Origin: JBBIQS01 sp037442205
GTDB taxonomy: Bacteria > Myxococcota > Myxococcia > Myxococcales > UBA5297
DNA: 64,000 bases
NCBI GenBank assembly: GCA_037442205.1
Contig: JBBIQS010000029.1
Coordinates: 20,939 to 84,938 of the forward strand
Direction: 5' to 3'
Below are positions 1-9,776 of this stretch, piece by piece. The notes beneath the pieces are model-generated. The model saw only the letters and a list, made by a program, of their open reading frames with translations, was not told the origin of the DNA and ran no database searches. Made by a program: the position numbers and the translations under genes. Position 1 is the stretch's first letter. Each line of letters starts with the position of its first letter.

Positions 1-2080
1 AGTTCGGGTCGCGCTCGATGACCGCCCCACTCTCATAAGCGGCCGATTGAAGGAAGCGCATCGACGCCTGGATGGCTTCGGGCCGATAGAAGACCAGGAA
101 GTGCGAGGCGAAGTCGGACTGCCCGTTGCCGGCGAACTGGAGGAAGCCTCCGGTCCGGGAGTTGGTGAGGTTGCCCTTCACCGGCGCGGTCAGCGGCGTG
201 AGCCCGGCCAGCTCCATCTCGCGAATCGGCGAGGGCATCGGCAGCACCGAGGGAATCATCCCGGCCACCGCCATGGCGTTGGCGGTGCGGTAGGGGGTGA
301 AGACGTCGAGCAGCCCCGAGGTGACCAGGAAGTTGGCGCCTCCGGCATCCGCCCAGCGCGGCGAGGCGTTGATCGGGTCGGTGGCGTCGACCAAGGTCTG
401 GACCAGGGTCAGCACCGGGTGCAGCTCGGAGAGCGGCTCCTGCGGCGTCAGCTCGAGCAGCGTGGTCAGGAGCGTGGCGATATCGGTGTCCTTGCGCTCC
501 ATGATGGTGATCGACATCCCGCCCCCGGCGCCGGAGAGCAGGTAGCTCTCGATTCCTCGCTCGAATGCCGCCGCCAGCGCCCCGGTGATCCCGCCCTGCG
601 AATGGCCGAAGAAGCCGACGTGCGTGGTGTCGAAACAGACCGCCTGGCCGCCCGGGCCGTTCGCCGCCGGGACCGACAAGGCCCCGGACTTCAGCAGCCG
701 GGTCAAAGAGAAGGTGTCGATGGCCGACTGCCGGAAGTTGCACCGGCCGGCCTTGGGGTTGGTGTAGTTGAAGGTCAGCAGCCCGACGTCGAAGGTCTTC
801 CCCTCGGCGCGAGGTCCGTGCAGCGGCTGGTCGAGGGCGATCGAAGCCAGGCCGCGGGCCGCCAGCCGCCCTGCGGTGCCGTCGTCGTAGCCGGAGTAGG
901 CGTTGCCGCCGGTTCCGTGGGCGATCTCGACGATCGGATAGCAGCTGCCTGAGCGCGGCGGGTCCTTGGGAATCGTCAGGACGAAGCGCAGCGTCTCGGT
1001 GCGGAATGGCGCCGGCTTGCCGTCGACCACGTGGAAGTTCCCGCCGTCGTCGGCGTAGGGCACCGTGCCTTCCTGGTAGTTGGGCGAGTCGAACTGCCCT
1101 TCCATCACTGAGTAGTTCGTCGTCGAGGTGCTGTTCCAGCGGAAGCTGCGATCGACGGCGTAGGGCCCGGTGGAGACGCCGAAGGGCCGGTGCCAGGGAC
1201 CCAGCGCCGGAGCCGGCAGCTCGCTGCTCACCTGCCGGTGGATCTCCCGCATCTCCGCGCTCGGATCCTGAGTGGTGAAGACCGTCGCGGCAGCGATCTG
1301 ATCGGCCCCGATGCCGTCGACGGCGAGGCGAGCAAGCAGCGGCGCCCAGATCGCCTTGAGCCCGTCGAACATGTCCTGCGGGACCGGTGGCTTCAGCCCG
1401 TCGGGCAGCGCGCCGCCGGTCAACAGCGCCGCCAGCAGCGGATGCTGCCCGAGCGGAGCGCCGTTGGCGCCTTTGACCGAGCGCAGCACCACCAGTGCGT
1501 AGGTGGTGGCCGGGCGCATCGGGAAGCCGAAGGTCGGGCCGACCGCCAGCGAGTTCTTGTAGACGTACTTGATCTGAGAGATGTCGAGGTCGTTGCCGCG
1601 GTACTCCCAGCGCAGCGGACGGCGCTTGCCGTACTCCGGCGAAGAGGCGGTAACGTCGATGAGCTGGATCGGGCTGTCCGTCGCCAGGAACGCGCCCGGG
1701 TCGGTCGGGATCGTCGCGGCATCGAGCGCGCCGTCGAAGGACATGTGCACCGGGGCGGTGGTGCTGAATCCGGTCAGCTCGGCCTCGGCCAGCGCCACGT
1801 AGCGCTGGAACATGGTCGAGCTGGCCAGCCCCGGGAAGTCGCTCAGCTTGAGATGGCCGGTGGCGTCGCGGCGGTGATCCGACGGGAAGGGAAACCCGAC
1901 CCAGGTCGCGCCGCTGTGGCCGGCCTTCTTCGCCAGCGTGGGGTCGAAGACCACCTTGACCCCCGGCACTCCGGCATCCGGCTCCTGGGAACCGGGTTCG
2001 CCGGAGCAGCCGGCCAGCGCCCAGGAAGCGAGACAGAGAACCGCTGCCCGATACCCCCAGCCGATCGCGAGCTTGGACAT
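1..2080 (-). CDS. Secreted lipoprotein alpha/beta hydrolase (lipase/esterase-like), partial
   Basis: The reading frame starts at an ATG at 2080 and stays open to the left edge, so the C-terminus is missing (about 690 residues are in the window). The N-terminus is a lipoprotein signal with lipobox LAGC at about residues 24-27, so the protein is probably anchored in the cell envelope. Near residues 492-497 is GHSQGG, the nucleophile elbow (GxSxG) of alpha/beta hydrolases, with S494 as the likely catalytic serine. An HGTGG stretch lies upstream, as expected for an oxyanion region. The long N-terminal part resembles large bacterial lipoprotein lipases. The substrate cannot be told. It lies 47 bp downstream of the aminopeptidase gene on the same strand. 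Confidence 0.8.
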   Translation of the reverse strand, partial: MSKLAIGWGYRAAVLCLASWALAGCSGEPGSQEPDAGVPGVKVVFDPTLAKKAGHSGATWVGFPFPSDHRRDATGHLKLSDFPGLASSTMFQRYVALAEAELTGFSTTAPVHMSFDGALDAATIPTDPGAFLATDSPIQLIDVTASSPEYGKRRPLRWEYRGNDLDISQIKYVYKNSLAVGPTFGFPMRPATTYALVVLRSVKGANGAPLGQHPLLAALLTGGALPDGLKPPVPQDMFDGLKAIWAPLLARLAVDGIGADQIAAATVFTTQDPSAEMREIHRQVSSELPAPALGPWHRPFGVSTGPYAVDRSFRWNSTSTTNYSVMEGQFDSPNYQEGTVPYADDGGNFHVVDGKPAPFRTETLRFVLTIPKDPPRSGSCYPIVEIAHGTGGNAYSGYDDGTAGRLAARGLASIALDQPLHGPRAEGKTFDVGLLTFNYTNPKAGRCNFRQSAIDTFSLTRLLKSGALSVPAANGPGGQAVCFDTTHVGFFGHSQGGITGALAAAFERGIESYLLSGAGGGMSITIMERKDTDIATLLTTLLELTPQEPLSELHPVLTLVQTLVDATDPINASPRWADAGGANFLVTSGLLDVFTPYRTANAMAVAGMIPSVLPMPSPIREMELAGLTPLTAPVKGNLTNSRTGGFLQFAGNGQSDFASHFLVFYRPEAIQASMRFLQSAAYESGAVIERDPN

Positions 2081-2127
2081 GAACGAGAGGATACCTCGGC
2101 TGTCAGGCTCCGAGGGCTCCGGCTCGG

Positions 2128-3888
2128 TCAGGCGGCGTTCTTCTTGAGGATCGCCTCCAGCCCACCGCGGGCGATGGGGTGGTAGCCGTCGCGGTACTTG
2201 TCGAAGCAGCGGCGGGCCAGCGCGCGGGTCGACTCGGACTTGGCCAGCGCGGTGTAGAGCGGCTTGAGGTACTTCATCCGCCCCACCTCGCCCAGCACCT
2301 GCTCCACCCGCCCCAGCACCGGCTGGTAGCCGGACTCGACCGCCAGCGCCAGCCAGGAGATCAGCACCTCGTAGTTGCCGCGCCCGGTGAGCTTGAAGCG
2401 GGCGTCGAGCTTCTCGAGGTCGGCGGCCTTGGCCGGGCGCGGCATCGACTCCAGGCAGAGCGACCACTCGGCCGGCGTCCACTTCTTGCCCTGCGCCTCC
2501 TCGGGCAGCCTGGCGCCCAGCTTCTGCAGCTCCTCCAGCCGCACCGACCGCGGCGCCGGCGCGTTGCCCGGCAGCCCCGGCTCGTGCAGCCAGGCCTGCG
2601 AGTTGATCTTCTTGAGCGCCCCCGGCAGCTCCTTCTCCACGAAGTCGATGAACTGCTCGGTGGTGATCGACTGGAAGGCGAAGGCGTCCACGTACTTGCG
2701 CAGGAACGGATCGAAGGCCTTCTTGCCGACCGACTCCTCGAGCGTACGCAGGAAGAGGTAGCCCTTCTCGTACGGGACCAGCGAGTAGGCGTCGTCGGGG
2801 TCGATTCCCTCGTAGTGGGTGCGCAGCAACGTCAGCTCTGGCCGATCGACGAAGCCCTCGATCGTCTTCTCCAGCTGGCGGCGCCCCAGCGCGGCGTGCA
2901 GCCCCGCCACCTCGGCGCCCTCCAGCGCCTCCTGGATCCGCCGCTCGGCGAAGACCGTCCAGCCCTCGTTGAGCCAGAAGTGATCGGCGTTGGCGTTGGT
3001 CACCAGGTTGCCGGTCCAGCTGTGCGCCAGCTCGTGGGCCACCACGTTGACCAGCGAGCGGTCCCCGGCCAGCAGCGTCGGGGTGACGAAGGTCAGCCGC
3101 GGGTTCTCCATGCCGCCGTAGGGGAAGGACTGGGGCATGGTCAGCAGGTCGAAGCGGTCCCAGCGGTAGGGGCCGAGCAGCTTCTCGGCGCTGGTGAGCA
3201 TCGAGTCGACCTCGGCGAACTCCCAGGCCGCCTTCTCCAGCACCGCCGGCTCGGCCCACACCCGCGAGCGCGGCCCCAGGTCCTTGCTGGCCAGCTGCCC
3301 GACCGCCAGCGCCAACAGGTACGGCGGGATGGCCTGCGGCATCTCGTAGCGCTCCATCGCCCAGGCGCCGTTGACGTTGCGCGAGACGAAGGAGGCCGCC
3401 ATCAGCGCCCGCAGCTCGGCGGGGACGGTCAGCTCGGCGGTGTAGCGGATGCGCACCCGCGGGCTGTCCTGCAGCGGGACCACCGAGCGGGCGTGGATGG
3501 CCTGGCACTGGCTGAAGAGGAACGGGTGCTTGCCGCCCGAGGTCTGGGCCGGGGTCAGCCACTGCAGCGCCGAGGCCTCGGGCGAGGTGGCGTAGGTGAT
3601 GGTCACCGCCTTGGTGTTGGCGGGCAGCTCGACGTGCAGCCGCGAGCCGAGGATCGGCTCGGGCTTGAAGAGCTCGTGCTGGAGGGGCTTGCCGCCGTCG
3701 CCGAAGACGCCTTCGATCACCAGGTCGCGGGTGTCGAGATCGAGCGGCCCGGTCCCAGGAGCGGCGAAGGTCAGCGTGGCCTCGCCCTTGAGCGTGCGCG
3801 ACGAGAAGTCGACCTTGGCGCGCCAGGCGAGGTGCGAAATCTGGGGCTGGGTCGAGTCGTTGTACGAGTGCGGATCGAGACGGGCCAT
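2128..3888 (-). CDS. M1 family aminopeptidase, leukotriene-A4-hydrolase type
   Basis: This 586-residue zinc metallopeptidase removes N-terminal residues from peptides. The M1 signature is complete: GGMEN at residues 258-262 binds the substrate N-terminus, H285-E286-x-x-H289 and E308 form the zinc site, and Y373 in the DAYSLVPYEKG stretch matches the catalytic tyrosine of human LTA4H. Spacing between these residues is the same as in LTA4H, and the C-terminal third looks like the helical LTA4H C-terminal domain. There is no signal peptide, so it is probably cytoplasmic. A strong ribosome-binding site (GGAGGAG) precedes the ATG. Epoxide hydrolase activity is possible for this subfamily, but sequence alone does not show it. 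Confidence 0.95.
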   Translation of the reverse strand: MARLDPHSYNDSTQPQISHLAWRAKVDFSSRTLKGEATLTFAAPGTGPLDLDTRDLVIEGVFGDGGKPLQHELFKPEPILGSRLHVELPANTKAVTITYATSPEASALQWLTPAQTSGGKHPFLFSQCQAIHARSVVPLQDSPRVRIRYTAELTVPAELRALMAASFVSRNVNGAWAMERYEMPQAIPPYLLALAVGQLASKDLGPRSRVWAEPAVLEKAAWEFAEVDSMLTSAEKLLGPYRWDRFDLLTMPQSFPYGGMENPRLTFVTPTLLAGDRSLVNVVAHELAHSWTGNLVTNANADHFWLNEGWTVFAERRIQEALEGAEVAGLHAALGRRQLEKTIEGFVDRPELTLLRTHYEGIDPDDAYSLVPYEKGYLFLRTLEESVGKKAFDPFLRKYVDAFAFQSITTEQFIDFVEKELPGALKKINSQAWLHEPGLPGNAPAPRSVRLEELQKLGARLPEEAQGKKWTPAEWSLCLESMPRPAKAADLEKLDARFKLTGRGNYEVLISWLALAVESGYQPVLGRVEQVLGEVGRMKYLKPLYTALAKSESTRALARRCFDKYRDGYHPIARGGLEAILKKNAA

Positions 3889-4038
3889 GGCGTGCTCCTC
3901 CGTTGGGTTCTCAGGCGCTGCGCGCAGGGGGGAGTACCAGCTTCCGGCGGTGCAAGTCGAGCGATCCCCCTTCTGGAGCGGGCGAAACTATCGTTCGCCC
4001 TGCGCCAGTGTCAGCTGCTCAACCTGAAAGCTTCGGGA

Positions 4039-4302
<264 letters not shown>

Positions 4303-4325
4303 GGGATCCTCCACGAGAACCTAGG

Positions 4326-5264
4326 TTAGAAGCGGACGGCGATGCTGCCGCCGGCGCCGGTGATTCGGCTGCTGGCCCAGGCGCCGCCTTCGACGCTGGG
4401 GATGAGGAAGAGGCTGGTCTGGGCGTCCGCCATGCCGAACTCGCTCTTGAGCAGCCGGTACTTGCGGCCCTGGAATCCGAGCGGCTTGAGGATGCTGCCG
4501 ATGCGGGTCACCACCAGGCTCAGGCCGCCCGACAGCAGCATCGCCCCGCCGATCATCGTGCCGAGCGAGGCGTTCTGGACCGAGGCGTAGTTCATCTGCA
4601 GCAGGACGTAGCCGGCGATCATGAGCACCGCGCTGACCGCCTCGTTGATCAGCAGGCTGGTCCCGTGCTCGGTGTCGCCCTGGTAGAACGAGCCGACCCC
4701 GAAGCCGACCAGCAGGTTGAGCAGGAAGCCGGCCACCCGGCGATCCTCCCGCACTTCCTGAAGGATCAGCTCCTTGTCGGCCAGCTTGAGGCCGCGAAAG
4801 CGGCCGTCGGTGCGCACCACCCGGGCGATGTCCGCCTCGTCGGTCTCCTTCAGCAGCAGCCCCAGGGACTTGGGCAGGTCGGGGTTGAAGGCCGCCTCGG
4901 AGGCCGACGCCGGAATTGGAGCCGCCGATGTCGGCGCGGCCTGCGGAGGAGGCGGCGGCGGGGCCAGCGGCGGCGGAGGCGGCGGAATCGAGGCGGTGGT
5001 GGGCGCCGGGCTGGTGGCGATGCGGATCGCCTCGACCTCGGCCTTGGGGACGGTGAGCATCGTCCCGTCGGGCCGGGCGAGCACCGCCACCTCGCCCGGG
5101 CTGCTGAGCAGCCGCCCTGCCAGCTGCGAGCCGTCGGTGCAGTTCAGCACCACCTCGCGCTCCTCGGCCGCCTTCCACATCGCGTCGGGAACAGCAGTGG
5201 CCGCTCGAGCGGGAACAGCCGTCATAAACAGAGCCACCAGAAGCGTGCCCAGAAACCTGCCCAT
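4326..5264 (-). CDS. Signal-peptide protein with C-terminal P13-like membrane domain
   Basis: About 312 residues from the chosen ATG at 5264, where a typical Sec signal peptide begins (MGRFLGTLLVALFMTA, cleavage near ARA). After the signal comes a short beta-rich region, then a proline- and alanine-rich linker (PPPPPPLAPPPPPP) and a C-terminal part with about three hydrophobic segments. The first of these contains LLVGFGVGSFYQGD, which resembles the Borrelia P13 membrane-protein family motif (GFGxGSFxQGD). P13-like proteins are small membrane proteins of poorly known function, so I do not assign one. A longer in-frame start exists at 5438 but would put the signal peptide inside the protein. 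Confidence 0.75.
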   Translation of the reverse strand: MGRFLGTLLVALFMTAVPARAATAVPDAMWKAAEEREVVLNCTDGSQLAGRLLSSPGEVAVLARPDGTMLTVPKAEVEAIRIATSPAPTTASIPPPPPPLAPPPPPPQAAPTSAAPIPASASEAAFNPDLPKSLGLLLKETDEADIARVVRTDGRFRGLKLADKELILQEVREDRRVAGFLLNLLVGFGVGSFYQGDTEHGTSLLINEAVSAVLMIAGYVLLQMNYASVQNASLGTMIGGAMLLSGGLSLVVTRIGSILKPLGFQGRKYRLLKSEFGMADAQTSLFLIPSVEGGAWASSRITGAGGSIAVRF

Positions 5265-5379
5265 GCCGTGCACCCCGCTGCCAGACGCAGGAGTGCTCAG
5301 AGCTAGCACGCGCGAGCGCGGGAGGTCCAATTCGGACGCGACTTGGCAACCCGCGTTGGCCCTGAAATGCTGTCGCGCA

Positions 5380-6579
5380 ATGCTCCCCCGCCGCTGGCTG
5401 CCCTTCGCCCCCACCGCCGCCGTCCTCGCCTTCGCCATCCTCCGGGCCGTGCGCGGCAGCTGGGCGGATTACACCGGCTACATTGACGCCGGTCGCTCGC
5501 TGCTGGCCGGCAGCTACAGCACCGCCGACTCCAACACCTGGCCTCCCTTCTTCTCGCTGGTCGCCATTCCGCTCTACCTTCTTTCGCTGCTGCCCCAGCC
5601 GCTGGCCAAGATGCTGTGGGCGACGGCGACCATCTCCGGTTTCGCGCTGGCGACCAACCGCTGGTGGAGAGAGGCCAAGCCCGAGGGGACGCCGGACTGG
5701 GTGGCACCGGTCGGCGCCTTCCTGGTCTCGCAGTTCTGGCTCCACCACCTCGTCTATCACCAGGTCTACGGGCTCATCTTCGCCTGCGCCGCGCTGGGAT
5801 TCATCGAGGCGCATCGCAAGAGGGACGTGCGCGCCGGAATCTGGATTGGCTTGGGGGGTCTGGCCAAGGTCACCCCCGCCCTGACGCTCGCCTTCTTCGT
5901 CTTCACCCGCCGCTGGAAGGTGGTTGGAGCTGCGGCGGCCACCGCGGTGCTGGGAACCCTGCTGCTCATCCCCTTCCTCGGCGTGAACGGAACCCTGGGC
6001 GCCTACCTGCGCTGGCTCGAGGTGATCGGAGCCTTGGGCGGGCCGCACGGGGTACTCAATCAGAGCCTGCCGGCACTGATCGACCGGCACATCACCGATC
6101 AGGCGGTCAGGGACGGGGTTGGCGTCGCGCCGCTGCTCACGCTCGACTGGACCTTGGCCGAGAAGATCGCCCGAGGGATCAGCTACCTGCTCTTCGCCGG
6201 CCTGGCGATGCTGATGGCGCGGCGCAAGGTCGGTCCGCTGCTGGCCTTCGCCCCGCTGGTGGCGGCGGCGGTCTACGTCGCGCCTTACTGCTGGCGCAGC
6301 CAACTGGTCGCGTTCCTGCCGCTGCTGCTGCTGACCCTGGCCGAGCTGGCGAAGACCCGCGAGCGCTGGGGGCTGGTCCTGCTCGCGCCCTTCGTGTTGC
6401 TGATGCCCGAGCGCGAACCCGACCTCATCGGCTGGAAGGCCTACCTCGTCACCGAGGGGATCAGCCTCACCTCGGTCTGCATGTTGCTGCTGCTGGTGCA
6501 GGCCAGCCGCTTCGTCGGCGTTCGGCGGGCGGCGGATGAGCGCCTGGAGACGAGCGCGGCTACACCCGGAACCGCCTGA
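5380..6579 (+). CDS. GT87-like integral membrane glycosyltransferase (DUF2029 type)
   Basis: About 399 residues from the ATG at 5380, mostly hydrophobic with roughly nine to eleven predicted membrane helices. The pattern of helices, an early aspartate-containing loop (DYTGYIDAGRSLLAG), the NTWPPFFSL stretch and the GLAKVTPAL motif fit the GT87 / DUF2029 family, which uses polyprenyl-phosphate-linked sugars, often mannose, on the outer face of the inner membrane. The acceptor is unknown. The gene stands alone on the plus strand, divergent from the P13-like gene. Its 3' end overlaps the end of the chemoreceptor gene by 20 bp, tail to tail. Confidence 0.8.
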   Translation: MLPRRWLPFAPTAAVLAFAILRAVRGSWADYTGYIDAGRSLLAGSYSTADSNTWPPFFSLVAIPLYLLSLLPQPLAKMLWATATISGFALATNRWWREAKPEGTPDWVAPVGAFLVSQFWLHHLVYHQVYGLIFACAALGFIEAHRKRDVRAGIWIGLGGLAKVTPALTLAFFVFTRRWKVVGAAAATAVLGTLLLIPFLGVNGTLGAYLRWLEVIGALGGPHGVLNQSLPALIDRHITDQAVRDGVGVAPLLTLDWTLAEKIARGISYLLFAGLAMLMARRKVGPLLAFAPLVAAAVYVAPYCWRSQLVAFLPLLLLTLAELAKTRERWGLVLLAPFVLLMPEREPDLIGWKAYLVTEGISLTSVCMLLLLVQASRFVGVRRAADERLETSAATPGTA

Positions 6580-8665
6580 CCTCGTCGCGCAGCACGTCGG
6601 CCTGGCTGGCCAGGGCGTCGATGGCCCGCTCCAGCTCCTTCATCGACAGGTTCTGCTGGTCGACCACGCCCTTGATCGACTCGACGGCCTTCATCACCTG
6701 CTCGCTGCCCTTGGTCTGCTCCTTCTGGGCGCGGTTGAGGTGGGCGACCATCTCGTTGATGTTCTCGATGGTGCGGGTGATCTGCTTGGACCCCCGCGAC
6801 TGCTCCTGGCTGGAGCGCTCGACGTGCTTGGTCACCGAACGCATCTTCTCCGCCGACTTCATCATCTGCTCGGAGCCCTTGGCCTGCTCGGCGGTGGCCT
6901 TGGCGATCTGCATCACCGTCTCGGCGATGCGGGTGATGGCATTGGTCACCTGCTTGGAGCCGCGCGCCTGCTCCACTGTGGCCCGGGCGATGGCCTTGAC
7001 CATCTGCGTGGCCTTGCCCGAGCTCTCGTTGATCTTCTTGAGCGCCCCTTCGGCCTCGCCGCCCAGCCGCACTCCCTCGTCGACGTTCTTGACGCCGCGC
7101 TCCATGGCGGTGATGGCGTTCTTGCTCTCGTCCTGAACGCCCTGGATCAGCTGGGAGATCTCCTTGGTCGAGGCGCCGGTGCGCTCGGCCAGGTCCTTGA
7201 TCTCGTCGGCCACCACCGCGAAGCCCTTGCCGTGCTCGCCGGCCTGGGCGGCGATGATCGCGGCGTTGAGAGCCAGCAGGTTGGTCTGCTCGGCGACGTC
7301 GTCGATGACGTTGAGGATGTTGCCGATGCTGCCGATCTTCTTGCCCAGGCTCTCGATGACCCGCGCCGCCTCCTTGCTGCTCTCCTTGATCTTGTCGATG
7401 CCGACCAGGGTCTTCTGCAGCGCCTTGGCCCCGGTGTCGGCGTCCTGGGAGACCTGCTCCGACAGGCGGGCGGTCTCGTTGGCGTTGGTCTCCACCTGGC
7501 CGATCGAGATGTCCATCTCGTTCATCGACGAGCTGGTCTCCTCGGCGGTGGCCGACAGCTCCTCGATGTTGCGGGCCACCTGCTTGATGGAGAAGGTCAT
7601 CTGCTCGATGGCGGTGGTGGTCTCCTCCACCGAGGCCGACAGGGTCTGGATGTTCTCCACCACCTCGTCGTTGGTGGCCGCCATCTCCAGGATCGAGGAG
7701 CTGCTCTCCTCGGCCGACTGGGCCAGCACCTCGACGTTCTCGGCGATGCCCTTGAGGCTGGCGATCATCTGCTCCATCGACGAGGAGGTCTCGTCCACCG
7801 ACTGCGCGGCGGTGGAGGCGCCCTTGGCCACGGTGTCGCCGGTGTGGCTGATCTGCTCGATGACGTTGGCGATCCCCTCGGAGACGCCCTTCACCTTGGC
7901 CAGGGTGATCCGCAGGTTCTCGGCCGTCCGGTGGAGGGCCCCGCCCAGCTGGCCGAACTCGTCGCCGCCCTGCGCGCCCGGCTGCAGGGTCAGGTCGCAG
8001 TCGCTGATCCGCTTGGCCACGCTCATCATTCCGGCCAGCGGCCGCATGATGAACACGCGGCTGATCAGGAACAGCAGCACCAGGAAGACGACCAGGCCCA
8101 CGATCGAGCCCATGAACATGGCCCGCTGGACGCTGGCCTTGACCTCGGTGACCCGCACGTCGCTCAGGATCACCAGCGCGTAGCCCAGCACCTGCTCGGC
8201 GCCGCCGCTGCTGCCCTCGATCAGGTCGATGCTCCGATCCTTGGCGGCCCGGGCCCACAGCAGCATCCCGCCGCCCAGCTCCAGCCCGTCGTTGCTCTGG
8301 GGAAAGCCGTGCTCGCGGAAGGTGCGCAGCGCCCCGCTCAGCTCGCGCGGGTCGGCCCCGGGGGTGACGGCGATCAAGGTCAGGTCGGGGCGCACCAGGG
8401 CCACGTAGCCCTCGCCCTCGGCGATCTGGGCCACCCGGGCGATGGCGCTGGCTCCGCTCTGCGGGTTGTTGAAGCTCTTGGACTCGCTCTCCGCCAGCGA
8501 GTGGGCGAGGTCGCTGCCGCGGGTGTTGAGGCTGCGGCGCAGCGACTCGTCGATGGTGGCGTTGATGAAGGCGAAGGTCGGCCCCATGGTCAGCAACAGC
8601 ACCACGGTGAACGAGCCGAAGATGATGGTGCGCAGGCTGAAGCGGTGCAGCCAGCTCATGGGCAT
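6560..8665 (-). CDS. Methyl-accepting chemotaxis protein
   Basis: A 701-residue transmembrane chemoreceptor. The first membrane helix is at about residues 14-34, a small extracytoplasmic sensor region spans 35-183, and the second helix is at 184-206. A HAMP domain follows (about 207-260), then a very long helical region with repeated EETSSSMxEM-type segments. The highly conserved signalling tip (DVAEQTNLLALNAAI and GEHGKGFAVVADEI) is near residues 455-490 and contacts CheA/CheW. ATG codons at 8665 and 8659 are both possible, and GAGG is better spaced for the second. The gene lies 64 bp downstream of a periplasmic binding-protein gene, which may feed it a ligand signal. Confidence 0.95.
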   Translation of the reverse strand: MPMSWLHRFSLRTIIFGSFTVVLLLTMGPTFAFINATIDESLRRSLNTRGSDLAHSLAESESKSFNNPQSGASAIARVAQIAEGEGYVALVRPDLTLIAVTPGADPRELSGALRTFREHGFPQSNDGLELGGGMLLWARAAKDRSIDLIEGSSGGAEQVLGYALVILSDVRVTEVKASVQRAMFMGSIVGLVVFLVLLFLISRVFIMRPLAGMMSVAKRISDCDLTLQPGAQGGDEFGQLGGALHRTAENLRITLAKVKGVSEGIANVIEQISHTGDTVAKGASTAAQSVDETSSSMEQMIASLKGIAENVEVLAQSAEESSSSILEMAATNDEVVENIQTLSASVEETTTAIEQMTFSIKQVARNIEELSATAEETSSSMNEMDISIGQVETNANETARLSEQVSQDADTGAKALQKTLVGIDKIKESSKEAARVIESLGKKIGSIGNILNVIDDVAEQTNLLALNAAIIAAQAGEHGKGFAVVADEIKDLAERTGASTKEISQLIQGVQDESKNAITAMERGVKNVDEGVRLGGEAEGALKKINESSGKATQMVKAIARATVEQARGSKQVTNAITRIAETVMQIAKATAEQAKGSEQMMKSAEKMRSVTKHVERSSQEQSRGSKQITRTIENINEMVAHLNRAQKEQTKGSEQVMKAVESIKGVVDQQNLSMKELERAIDALASQADVLRDEVRRFRV

Positions 8666-8729
8666 GGCCTCGATGGCGCGGAGACGGGCGCCAGGATAGC
8701 AGAAGCCCCGCCGCCGCGAGGCCGGCCGC

Positions 8730-9644
8730 TCAGGGAATGGCGACCGCCGCCTTGAGAACCTCGGGCCCCACCGGGACCCCGAGCGACTGGGCGGTCGACA
8801 AGTTGATCACCAGGTTCCACTTCGGCTGGGCGGAGGCGATCTCGGCGGGCTTGCGCCCCTTGGCGAGCTCGAGCGCGATGCGGGCGGCCTCGCGGCCGGA
8901 GGCGGCGAAGTCCGGGGCCACCGCCGCCAGCGCCCCCTGGGTGACGAACTCGTCGGAGAAGGTCAGCAGCGGCAGCTTGCGCTCGAAGGCCGCCTCGAGC
9001 ATCAGCCGGAAGGTGTTCTGGGTCACCACCGTCGAGTCGGCGAGCACCCAGAAGGCCTGGACCTTGGGCAGGAGCTTGGAGAGCGCGTCGGGGAAGTCCT
9101 GGGCGGAGCTGGCCGGCTCGGCGAGCAGGGTCAAGGAGAGCTTCTGGGCGGCGGCCTGGGCGTCCTCAAGCAGGCCGGCCGAGCGCTGGGGATTGAAGAC
9201 CACGCCGATCGAGCGGGCCTGCGGGAGCAGCCGCTTGAGCTCGCCCAGCTGGACCGCGGGCGGAATGTCGAGCGGGACGCCGATCAGCCGTGGCCCGTCG
9301 AGCCCCTGGCGCTTGGGGTCCATCACCATGCAGTAGACGATGGGCAGCTCCATGAGCTCCTGGGCGAGCTTGGCGGCCTTGACGCCCACCGCCAGCAGCA
9401 TCGCCGGCCGCTCGGCGCGGATGCGCGCCAGCGCCTGGTCTCCCTCGAAGTCGAGGACGTGGACCGAGACCGGGCCGTCGTAGGCCATCTTGAAGGCCGA
9501 CAGGGCGCGCTGGTAGGGAGCGGTGTTCTTGGCGACCAGCGCGCTCACCAGCGGGCGCGGGCTCGCCTCGGCGGAGGCCGCGAAGGCGCACAGGATCGAC
9601 AGTGAGGCAAGCAATCGGCCCCCCGGTCGATGGTGCGCGAGCAT
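8730..9644 (-). CDS. ABC-type substrate-binding protein (ABC_sub_bind / TrpX-like family)
   Basis: A 304-residue exported protein with a Sec signal peptide at the N-terminus (LLASLSILCAFAASAEA). The fold resembles the ABC_sub_bind family (PF04392), with motifs such as VGVKAAKLAQE, the VYCMVMDP strand and SIGVVFNP. These proteins have two lobes that close on a small ligand. No ABC permease or ATPase gene is adjacent. Instead the next gene downstream on the same strand, 64 bp away, is a chemoreceptor. This protein may therefore work as a sensory partner rather than in uptake, which is an inference from position. The ligand is unknown. Confidence 0.85.
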   Translation of the reverse strand: MLAHHRPGGRLLASLSILCAFAASAEASPRPLVSALVAKNTAPYQRALSAFKMAYDGPVSVHVLDFEGDQALARIRAERPAMLLAVGVKAAKLAQELMELPIVYCMVMDPKRQGLDGPRLIGVPLDIPPAVQLGELKRLLPQARSIGVVFNPQRSAGLLEDAQAAAQKLSLTLLAEPASSAQDFPDALSKLLPKVQAFWVLADSTVVTQNTFRLMLEAAFERKLPLLTFSDEFVTQGALAAVAPDFAASGREAARIALELAKGRKPAEIASAQPKWNLVINLSTAQSLGVPVGPEVLKAAVAIP

Positions 9645-9776
9645 GGGTGTTGAATCTCCGACGAAAAGGCGGCCATCTTAAAAGTCGCCCGCCCGAAGGG
9701 TCAAGGAAGGGGCGAGCGTCCGATGGCGCGCCGCGGCGAACAGCAAGCGCGGCGGCGAGCCATCGGCGGGTGCGCG

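Noticed and set aside
6441..8258. Long open frames opposite and overlapping the MCP gene
   Set aside because: In very GC-rich DNA the antisense and off-frame tracks of real genes stay open. These show low-complexity Arg/Gly/Ala/His composition, no family motifs and no ribosome-binding sites. The same holds for similar frames across the window, for example within the PBP1A, dnaK and Rhs genes.
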